Of a stretch of DNA of 9,802 nucleotides, positions 1 to 5,424 are shown one piece after another; the stretch's first letter is position 1; every line of letters starts with the position of its first letter. Both the position numbers and the translations under genes were made by a program. This DNA comes from Rubrivivax sp. Its GTDB lineage: Bacteria > Pseudomonadota > Gammaproteobacteria > Burkholderiales > Burkholderiaceae. The DNA lies in assembly GCA_004211235.1 (NCBI GenBank), contig SEEY01000100.1:1-9802 (forward strand), written 5' to 3'. Under the pieces are notes generated by a model, which was not told the DNA's origin, searched no databases, and saw only the letters and a list, made by a program, of their open reading frames with translations.

Positions 1-701
1 ACCTTGTCGTAGATGACCGAGGTGACCAGGCCCGACACCAGCATCAGCACGTTCGACAGCAGCGCCGCGAGCATGGAGGCGCGGTAGTAGGGAATGAAGC
101 GCTTCAGCGTGCCCCACAGCCAGTGCGCGCCGAGGCCCTTGTCGCTGAGCCTGAGCAGCGGCGACTCCGTGCGCGGCGACTGGGCCGATTCCTGGGGCGA
201 GACGGCCAGCATGAAGCCGCTGTATTCGGGCTCCAGCTCCGCCGTGGTAGCGGGCACCGCGGCGGCCTCCGGGCCCGGGAAAACGACTTCGTAGCGGCAG
301 GCGCCCGTGGCCACGGCCGACGGTTCATCCAGCCGGCGCACCAGCACGCAGGCGTCGCCGCCATTCAGCAGCAGCACGGCCGGCAGCAGCAGGCCGTTGA
401 TGTCGTCGATGCCCTTGCGCAGCAGGCCGGCGTTGTAGCCCGCCTCGCGCATGACGCGGATGCCGCCGTCCGGCGTCAGCGCACCCTCCACCGGCGCGCC
501 GGCACGCAGCGACTCGGGCGAACGCGGCTTGCCGTGGTGGCGCGTCAGCCAGGCCAGCGCCTGCAGCAGCGGGTCGCCCGTGGGCTGGTCGGCCAGCCCC
601 TGCAATGGATCCGGCGCCGGCGGCGGCTCGCCGTTCGCGGCCAGGCGCAGGCCCGGCGCCTGCGTCTGGCCGTCGAAGAAGGAGTCGTGCTGGCGGGCCA
701 T
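1..701 (-). CDS. Type I secretion ABC transporter (LapB/HlyB type), 5' part only
   Basis: The first 233 codons of a type I secretion permease/ATPase are visible; the gene leaves the window at base 1, so most of the membrane domain and the whole ATPase domain are unseen. Such proteins are inner-membrane ABC exporters that work with an HlyD-like adaptor and a TolC-like outer-membrane channel to export RTX adhesins, proteases or lipases in one step. Residues about 40-125 resemble the C39-like domain that opens these proteins, with DPLLQALAWLTRHHG at 43-57. Where true C39 peptidases have the catalytic Cys there is Ala48, and the usual His region reads GGDACVLV (114-121). It is therefore a non-cleaving, substrate-docking domain as in LapB and HlyB. 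From residue 194 the text (HWLWGTLKRFIPYYR, then a hydrophobic run, then VIYDK) matches the start of the transmembrane domain. The ATG lies directly after the TAA of the upstream glycosyltransferase gene, so translation is probably coupled. The exporter type is well supported; the substrate is unknown. Confidence 0.85.
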   Translation of the reverse strand, partial: MARQHDSFFDGQTQAPGLRLAANGEPPPAPDPLQGLADQPTGDPLLQALAWLTRHHGKPRSPESLRAGAPVEGALTPDGGIRVMREAGYNAGLLRKGIDDINGLLLPAVLLLNGGDACVLVRRLDEPSAVATGACRYEVVFPGPEAAAVPATTAELEPEYSGFMLAVSPQESAQSPRTESPLLRLSDKGLGAHWLWGTLKRFIPYYRASMLAALLSNVLMLVSGLVTSVIYDK

Positions 702-2558
702 TTAGGTCTTCGCGCGGGCTTCCAGCGCGAGCCGCTCGAACTCGCGCTCGATGTCGCGCACGATGGCCGGGATGTCGAACAGCGGCGAGCTGCGGCCCTG
801 CTCGGCGAGATAACGCTTGTACGACTTCGCCCGCGCCGGCTGGTTGCCGATCTGCACCGCGCGCTGCTCGTACTCCTCGATGCTCGTCGTGATCAGGTCC
901 GGCAGGCCCACGGCGGTCAACAGGCTGCCGGCCATGCGGGAGATGTAGGTCTTGCCGGAGCGCGTCAGGATGGGCGTGCCCATCCACAGGCAATCGCTGG
1001 CGGTGGTGCCGGCGTTGTAGGGAAAGGTATCCAGGAACAGGTCGGCCACCTGGAAGCGGGCCAGGTAGTCGGTCGGCTGGGCGCGTGGCGCGAACACCAG
1101 GCGCTCGGGAGCGATGCCCTCCTCCACGGCCACCTTCGCCAGGTTGGCCTGGGCGAAGGGGTTGTCCGCCAGCAGCCACAGCACGCTGCCGGGCACCTGG
1201 CGCAGCACGCGCATCCAGCAGCGCCAGACGGGCTCGCTCATCTTGTGGTTGTTGTTGAAGGCGCAGAAGACGAAGCCGTCCTCCGGCAGCCCGGCCTCGG
1301 CGCGCGTGGGCGGCGTGCTGGCCACGCGCTGGCGGTCGCTGACCTGGTAGCAGTGCGGCAGGTAGATGGGCTTCTCGGTGTGATACGGCAGCGACTCGGG
1401 CGGCATCACGAAGCGGTCGGCCAGGATCCAGTCCACGCCCGGCAGCGCCGACGTGGCCGGCAGGCCGAGGTAGCTGACCTGGATGGGCGCACCGCGATAG
1501 GCCAGGATGCCCGGGCGGGCGCCGCTGGTCAGGCCCTGCAGGTCAACCAGCACGTCAATGCCGGCTTCGGCGATCAGCTCGGCGGCGCGCTTGTCCGTCA
1601 GGCCGTGCAGCGGCGTGTAGTGGTCGATGCCGGCCTTGATGCGCGCCCGCAGCGGCGTGCCGTCCTCGCGGCTCCAGCTGAAGGCATGGATCTCGAACCG
1701 GCTCTTGTCATGCAGCTCGTAGAGCTCGGCGGTCAGCAGGCCCACGGCGTGCATGTGCAGGTCGCCGGAGAGATAGCCGATCCTGATCTTGCCTTCGCGC
1801 TGGCGGCCCTTGTGCAGCGGCGCGTCGGTGACCTTGGCCACCTTCTCGTGCACGAAGCGCTGCGCCGTCAGCAGCTGAAGCGCCGGGTCGTCGCTCTCGT
1901 CCAGCATGCCGAGCAGCGAGGTGCTCATCAGCAGGTGGTTGTGCGTGACCTCGCCCACCGTGCGGTAGACCGGCCAGGCGCACTGCTTCTGGCGGATGTG
2001 CACATAGTGCTGGGCGACGTCGCCCTGGCGCGGGTCGAGTTCGAGCGAGCGCACCATCAGCGCCTCGGACTCGTCGTAGCGCTTGAGCTGCTCCAGCAGC
2101 CGTGCGGCGTTGTTGAAGGCGTGCAGGCGCAGGCTCAGCGGCTCGGCGCCCAGGCTTTCCGGCTTTTCGTCCTCATAGACCATGCGCCACTCGGCCAGGG
2201 CCTCTTCCTCGCGGCCCTGGTTCTCCAGCTGGTGGCCGAGGTTGAGCCGCGCCTGCGCGAAATGAGGCGCCATCGCCAGCGCCATGCGGTAGACGACCTC
2301 GGCGTCCTTGTGCTTGCGCTGCTCGCCCAGCACGGCGCCCCAGTTGAAGCAGGCGACGTAGCGCAGCGGTGACGGCGTGGCGGCCACCCAGCTCTGGTAC
2401 AGCAGGCAGGCCGCGTCGGCGGCGCCGGCCTGCTGCAGCCGCGTGGCCGCGTCCATGACACTGGGCAGCGGCCATTGCCCGCTGCGAGCCAGCGCCAACC
2501 ATTGCTCGACAACGACGAGACCTTCAGATTGGGCGGCGGGGGGCGTCGACATGTCCAT
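702..2558 (-). CDS. TPR plus GT41 glycosyltransferase, SPINDLY/O-GlcNAc-transferase type
   Basis: A cytosolic glycosyltransferase of CAZy family GT41 that should transfer a sugar from a nucleotide sugar to Ser/Thr (or Asn, as in the HMW1C branch) of a protein. With the ATG at 2558 it has 618 residues. Residues about 45-190 are alpha-helical and TPR-like (for example LNLGHQLENQGREEEALAEW), which in this family holds the acceptor protein. The catalytic half starts at IRIGYLSGDLHMH (258-270); His270 matches the active-site His498 of human OGT. FNNNHKMSEP (434-443) carries Lys439, matching the UDP-binding Lys842. LDTFPYNAGTTASDCLWMGTP (509-529) is the classic nucleotide-sugar motif, followed by SGKTYISRMAGSLL and a C-terminal SSPLFD. 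All key residues are present, so it looks active. The start is uncertain: an in-frame TTG at 2597 and a second ATG at 2552 are possible and none has a clear ribosome-binding site. The stop abuts the exporter gene downstream, which implies a shared transcript. The donor sugar and the target cannot be read from the sequence. Confidence 0.9.
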   Translation of the reverse strand: MDMSTPPAAQSEGLVVVEQWLALARSGQWPLPSVMDAATRLQQAGAADAACLLYQSWVAATPSPLRYVACFNWGAVLGEQRKHKDAEVVYRMALAMAPHFAQARLNLGHQLENQGREEEALAEWRMVYEDEKPESLGAEPLSLRLHAFNNAARLLEQLKRYDESEALMVRSLELDPRQGDVAQHYVHIRQKQCAWPVYRTVGEVTHNHLLMSTSLLGMLDESDDPALQLLTAQRFVHEKVAKVTDAPLHKGRQREGKIRIGYLSGDLHMHAVGLLTAELYELHDKSRFEIHAFSWSREDGTPLRARIKAGIDHYTPLHGLTDKRAAELIAEAGIDVLVDLQGLTSGARPGILAYRGAPIQVSYLGLPATSALPGVDWILADRFVMPPESLPYHTEKPIYLPHCYQVSDRQRVASTPPTRAEAGLPEDGFVFCAFNNNHKMSEPVWRCWMRVLRQVPGSVLWLLADNPFAQANLAKVAVEEGIAPERLVFAPRAQPTDYLARFQVADLFLDTFPYNAGTTASDCLWMGTPILTRSGKTYISRMAGSLLTAVGLPDLITTSIEEYEQRAVQIGNQPARAKSYKRYLAEQGRSSPLFDIPAIVRDIEREFERLALEARAKT

Positions 2559-2571
2559 GCGGCGGGCGGTT

Positions 2572-2611
2572 TGAGCGGATCGTCTGGCGATTCTCAAGCC
2601 GCATCCGCTCA
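2572..2611. repeat. Perfect 9-bp inverted repeat upstream of the GT41 gene
   Basis: TGAGCGGAT at 2572-2580 is the exact reverse complement of ATCCGCTCA at 2603-2611, with 22 bases between. It lies just upstream of the preferred ATG of the glycosyltransferase (2558), where a promoter or 5' leader would be. It could be an operator with two half-sites about three helical turns apart centre to centre, or a leader stem that exposes or hides the start. If translation really began at the TTG at 2597, part of it would be coding. The repeat is visible directly; its role is inference. Confidence 0.45.
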
Positions 2612-2653
2612 GGAGGCGTGCCGAATAGGACGCGGAATGCGCAGCAATTCCCG

Positions 2654-2688
2654 CCTGGGCGGGCTGATTCGGTGTTCAGCCGCCCAGG
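2654..2688 (-). terminator. GC-rich hairpin at the end of the DUF1993 gene, probable terminator
   Basis: CCTGGGCGGGCTGA (2654-2667) pairs with TCAGCCGCCCAGG (2676-2688): 13 base pairs with a single bulged G and an 8-base loop. On the minus strand the left arm of the transcript hairpin encodes the last residues (LGG) and the TGA stop of the DUF1993 gene, so the structure folds immediately at the end of that gene. No run of U follows, so it would be a weak or Rho-assisted intrinsic terminator, or a 3' end that protects the mRNA. It separates the DUF1993 gene from the glycosyltransferase/exporter pair downstream on the same strand. Confidence 0.5.
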
Positions 2689-3185
2689 AAGTCCGTCTTG
2701 CCCAGCGGAACGCCTGCGTGACGCAACAGCGCGTAGGTCGTCGTGGCGTGGAAATAGAAGTTCGGCAGTGCGAAATGTCTCAGATAGGTCGCGCCGTCGA
2801 ACTTCAGCGGGTCCGCGTTGCGACGCGGGATCGTGATCTCACGACCCTCGCTGCCCTCGAAGGCCTCGGCGGGCACCGACAGCACGAAGTCGCGCGTCTT
2901 GCGGATGCGCTCGGCGAGTTGGTCCAGCGTCGCCTCGTTGTCCTCGTAGCTCGGAATGGGCTGGCCACCCAGGCGGGCCACGCAGCCCTTGGCGGCGTCG
3001 CTGGCGATCTGGATCTGCTTGGTGAACGGCAGCATGTCCGGCGCCAGGCGCAACGTGAGGTAGTTGTCGGCGGGGAACTTGCGCGCCTCGGCATGGGCCT
3101 TCGCAGCGTCCAGCCAGGTCAGCATGTTGGACAGCATCTTGGCAAAGGCCGGCGCGCTCGCGGCGTGCATGGACATCGTGGTCAT
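2676..3185 (-). CDS. DUF1993 family protein
   Basis: A 169-residue soluble protein that matches the DUF1993 family over its whole length, which is the usual size for the family. Hallmarks visible are RLAPDMLPFTKQIQIASDAAKG (from residue 46), PSYEDNEATLDQL (78-90), AFEGSEGREI (108-117) and HFALPNFYFHATTTYALLRH (137-156). The family is related to the DinB/YfiT-like four-helix bundles; no reaction is established, so I give no function. There is no signal peptide or membrane segment. The ATG at 3185 is supported by a CAGGAG ribosome-binding site (3195-3200) nine bases upstream. Two further in-frame ATGs follow closely (MTTMSM), but the first has the best spacing. The gene is divergent from the hydroxyacid dehydrogenase gene, and a TACGAT at 3213-3218 (minus strand) could be its -10 box, without a clear -35. 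Its 3' end forms a hairpin. Confidence 0.9.
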   Translation of the reverse strand: MTTMSMHAASAPAFAKMLSNMLTWLDAAKAHAEARKFPADNYLTLRLAPDMLPFTKQIQIASDAAKGCVARLGGQPIPSYEDNEATLDQLAERIRKTRDFVLSVPAEAFEGSEGREITIPRRNADPLKFDGATYLRHFALPNFYFHATTTYALLRHAGVPLGKTDFLGG

Positions 3186-3229
3186 CGGGGTGGTCTCCTG
3201 AACGGGAAACGGATCGTAGCCACTGCGCC

Positions 3230-3257
3230 CGGACACTGCTTGAGCCGAGGGCACAAT
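3230..3257 (+). promoter_or_regulatory. Candidate promoter for the hydroxyacid dehydrogenase/chromate transporter operon
   Basis: CGGACA (3230-3235) and CACAAT (3252-3257) are separated by 16 bases and each match four of six positions of the sigma-70 consensus boxes. Transcription would begin near 3264, giving a leader of only about 15 bases before the ATG at 3279. This is the most promoter-like pair in the divergent gap, but both boxes are imperfect. Confidence 0.35.
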
Positions 3258-3278
3258 GCCCCAAAACATGATGCCCCC

Positions 3279-4286
3279 ATGAACGTCATCATCCTCGACG
3301 ACTACCAGGACGCCGTCCGCAAGCTCCGCTGCGCGGCCAAGCTGGAACCCCTCAACGCCAAGGTCTTCACCAACACGGTCAAGGGCATCGGCCAGCTGTC
3401 CGTGCGGCTGCGTGATGCCGAGGTGCTGGTGCTGATCCGCGAGCGCACGGCCTTCCCGCGCCAATTGCTGGAGAAGCTGCCCAAGCTCAAGCTGATCTCC
3501 CAGACCGGCCGCGTCGGCAGCCACATCGACGTGGACGCCTGCACGCGCCTCGGCATCGCCGTGGCCGAAGGCGTCGGCAACCCGGTGGCGCCGGCCGAGC
3601 TCACCTGGGCGCTCATCATGGCGTCCATGCGCCGGCTGCCGCAGTACATCGGCAACCTCAAGCACGGTGCCTGGCAGCAGGCCGGCCTGAAGGCGGCGTC
3701 CATGCCGGCCAACTTCGGCGTCGGCATGGTGCTCAAGGGCAAGACGCTCGGCATCTGGGGCTACGGCAAGATCGGCCAGCTGCTCGCCGGCTATGGCCGT
3801 GCCTTCGGCATGAACGTGCTGATCTGGGGCAGCGAGGCCTCGCGGCTGCGGGCGGAGGCCGATGGCTACCACGCGGCGGCGAATCGAGAGACGGTGTTCG
3901 CCGAGTCCGACGTGCTGTCCGTGCACCTGCGGCTGTGCGACGCCACGCGCGGCATCGTCAAGCCCGAGGATCTGGCCCTCATGAAGCCGACGGCGCTGTT
4001 CGTCAACACATCGCGGGCCGAATTGCTCGTCGAGGGCGCCCTCGTGTCGGCGCTCAACCGCGGCCGGCCCGGCATGGCCGCCATCGATGTCTTCGAGACC
4101 GAGCCCATCCTGCAGGGTCACCCGCTGCTGCGGCTCGAAAACGCCGTCTGCACGCCGCACATCGGCTATGTCGAGCAGGACAGCTACGAGCTGTATTTCG
4201 ATGCCGCCTTCGACAACGTGCTGAACTTCATCAAGTCCGAGCCGACGAACATCGTCAACCCCGATGCGCTGAAGTTCCTGCGTTAG
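3279..4286 (+). CDS. D-2-hydroxyacid dehydrogenase family protein
   Basis: A 335-residue cytosolic oxidoreductase of the D-isomer-specific 2-hydroxyacid dehydrogenase family, which interconverts 2-keto acids and D-2-hydroxy acids with NAD(P)H. The Rossmann motif GYGKIG is at 161-166. The three catalytic residues are in place: Arg246 in VNTSRAELL, Glu275 in FETEP, and His294 in CTPHIGYVE. The N-terminal part (MNVIILDDYQDAVRKL; LISQTGRVGSHID at 72-84) is typical of a betaproteobacterial subgroup often labelled phosphoglycerate-dehydrogenase-like, but there is no C-terminal ACT domain, so a true SerA role is unlikely. After the second Rossmann strand the sequence reads LIWGSEAS, without the Asp that usually marks NAD preference, so the cofactor is open. 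The ATG at 3279 lacks a clear ribosome-binding site; it overlaps the stop of a four-codon reading frame (3268-3282). Upstream in-frame sequence is not protein-like for the family. The stop is 10 bases before a chromate-transporter gene. The substrate is unknown. Confidence 0.9.
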   Translation: MNVIILDDYQDAVRKLRCAAKLEPLNAKVFTNTVKGIGQLSVRLRDAEVLVLIRERTAFPRQLLEKLPKLKLISQTGRVGSHIDVDACTRLGIAVAEGVGNPVAPAELTWALIMASMRRLPQYIGNLKHGAWQQAGLKAASMPANFGVGMVLKGKTLGIWGYGKIGQLLAGYGRAFGMNVLIWGSEASRLRAEADGYHAAANRETVFAESDVLSVHLRLCDATRGIVKPEDLALMKPTALFVNTSRAELLVEGALVSALNRGRPGMAAIDVFETEPILQGHPLLRLENAVCTPHIGYVEQDSYELYFDAAFDNVLNFIKSEPTNIVNPDALKFLR

Positions 4287-4296
4287 AGGTCCGGCG

Positions 4297-4845
4297 GTGA
4301 ACGGCCCGAAGTCCCCGAGCGAGCTCTTCCTCGCATTCACGCGTCTGGCGCTGCAAGGTTTCGGCGGTGTCCTGGCCATCGCCCAGCGCGAGCTGGTCGA
4401 GCGGCTCGAATGGATGACCCGCGAGGAGTTCGTCGAGACGCTGGCGATTGCGCAGGTGCTGCCCGGCCCGAACGTCGTCAACCTATCGATGATGGTCGGC
4501 GACCGCTTCTTCGGCAGCCGCGGCGCCATGGCCGCACTGGCGGGCATGCTGGCCGCGCCGGCCGTCATCGTGCTGGCCCTGGCGGTGGCCTATGGGCAGC
4601 TGCACCAGTTTCCTGTGGCCGCCAACGCGCTGCGCGGCATGGGCGCCGTGGCGGCTGGGCTGGTGCTGGCCACCGGCATCAAGCTGCTGCCGGCGCTGCG
4701 GCGCAGCGCGCTGGGCCGGCCGGTGGCCCTGGGCCTGGCGCTCGCGGCCTTCGTGCTGATCGGCCTGCTGCGCTGGCCGCTGGTCGGCGTGCTTTCCCTG
4801 GTCGGCGGCGGCGGCATGGCGCTCGCGTGGCTGAAGTTGAGATGA
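4297..4845 (+). CDS. Chromate transporter (CHR family), first half-protein
   Basis: A 182-residue membrane protein of the short-chain CHR family, in which each polypeptide corresponds to one half of long ChrA and two neighbours work together, probably as a heterodimer. Characterised CHR proteins pump chromate out of the cell; many others move unknown anions. Visible family signatures are GFGG (21-24), the QRELVE..WMTREEF stretch (30-45) and QVLPGPNVVNLS (53-64), followed by several hydrophobic segments (about 78-100, 113-132, 143-180). The GTG at 4297 is preferred because AGAGG at 4285-4289, overlapping the stop of the dehydrogenase gene, sits seven bases before it and the protein then begins as the family does. 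The end overlaps the second half by four bases (ATGA at 4842-4845). Family assignment is firm; chromate as the real substrate is not shown, and no chrB-like regulator is nearby. Confidence 0.92.
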   Translation: MNGPKSPSELFLAFTRLALQGFGGVLAIAQRELVERLEWMTREEFVETLAIAQVLPGPNVVNLSMMVGDRFFGSRGAMAALAGMLAAPAVIVLALAVAYGQLHQFPVAANALRGMGAVAAGLVLATGIKLLPALRRSALGRPVALGLALAAFVLIGLLRWPLVGVLSLVGGGGMALAWLKLR

Positions 4846-5381
4846 ACTGGCCCGACCTCGCCAGCCTGTTCCTGCACTTCCTCGTGCTGTCGCCGATGTC
4901 CATTGGCGGCGCGATCACGACGGTGCCGGAGATGCACCGCTACCTGGTCGAGCAGACCGGCTGGCTGACCGGCACCGAGTTCACCGCCTCCATCGCGCTG
5001 GCCCAGGCGGCGCCCGGGCCCAACATCCTGTTCGTCGCCGTGCTGGGCTGGAATGTGGCCGGCCTCGCCGGCGCCACGGCGGCGATGGCCGGCATCATGC
5101 TTCCCTCCACGCTGTTGACGCTGACGGCCACGCGCTGGGCGCGCGCCAACCGCGAACACCTGGCGCTGCGGGCCTTCTCGGCCGGCATGATGCCGCTGAC
5201 GCTCGGGCTGATCATCGCCACCGGCTGGCTGCTGGCCCAGCCTTTCCTGATCGAAGAGGCCCACCGCCTGGGCACGCTGGCGCTGATCGCCGTGACGGTG
5301 CTGCTGACGCTGAAGACCCGCCTGGGCCTCGTCTGGATGGTCCTTGCCGGCGGCGTGCTCGGGGCGCTGGGCGTGGTCTAG
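4842..5381 (+). CDS. Chromate transporter (CHR family), second half-protein
   Basis: A 179-residue membrane protein, the partner of the preceding CHR half. It shows the same core with different sequence: SPMSIGGAITTVPEMHRYLV (17-36, equivalent to the GFGG..RELVE region) and QAAPGPNILFVAVLGW (55-70), then hydrophobic segments at about 74-97, 112-133 and 145-179. Its ATG overlaps the TGA of the first half (ATGA), so the two are almost certainly translated together and made in equal amounts. In short-chain CHR pairs the two halves are thought to insert in opposite orientations, which fits two divergent paralogues rather than a recent duplication. It is the last gene of the plus-strand operon; a GlxA-type regulator gene ends 20 bases further on, on the opposite strand. 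Confidence 0.92.
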   Translation: MNWPDLASLFLHFLVLSPMSIGGAITTVPEMHRYLVEQTGWLTGTEFTASIALAQAAPGPNILFVAVLGWNVAGLAGATAAMAGIMLPSTLLTLTATRWARANREHLALRAFSAGMMPLTLGLIIATGWLLAQPFLIEEAHRLGTLALIAVTVLLTLKTRLGLVWMVLAGGVLGALGVV

Positions 5382-5390
5382 CAACGTGGG

Positions 5391-5424
5391 CGGGTGAGAC
5401 GTCACGCCGCGGTGACGCCACCCG
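5391..5424. terminator. Hairpin at the convergent junction, possible bidirectional terminator
   Basis: CGGGTG (5391-5396) pairs with CACCCG (5419-5424), and inside it GTCAC (5401-5405) pairs with GTGAC (5412-5416) around a six-base loop. A small asymmetric internal loop lies between the two stems. It spans the end of the regulator gene (stop at 5402-5404) just after the chromate-transporter operon, where a shared terminator would be expected. No T tract follows on either strand, so it is only a candidate. Confidence 0.35.

Noticed and set aside
123..2372. A 749-codon open frame on the plus strand opposite the glycosyltransferase and exporter genes
   Set aside because: It is Arg/Ala/His/Gln-rich low-information sequence antisense to two well-recognised genes; high GC at third positions keeps the opposite strand free of stops.
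2569..2597. TTGAGA (minus strand, 2592-2597) with TCAAAC as a promoter for the glycosyltransferase gene
   Set aside because: The -10 matches only three of six and transcription would start almost at the ATG.
2475..3278. Upstream plus-strand extension of the dehydrogenase frame
   Set aside because: It lies opposite the DUF1993 and glycosyltransferase genes; family members start at the NVIILDDYQ motif.
3186..4568. Long minus-strand extension of the DUF1993 frame across the dehydrogenase gene
   Set aside because: The DUF1993 domain and a good ribosome-binding site both place the start at 3185; the upstream part is antisense to a real gene and resembles no family.
4410..4841. Plus-strand extension of the second chromate-transporter frame into the first
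   Set aside because: This is the +2 frame of the first CHR half, and its translation is Arg/Gly-rich without membrane segments. The ATG at 4842 gives a normal short-chain CHR protein.
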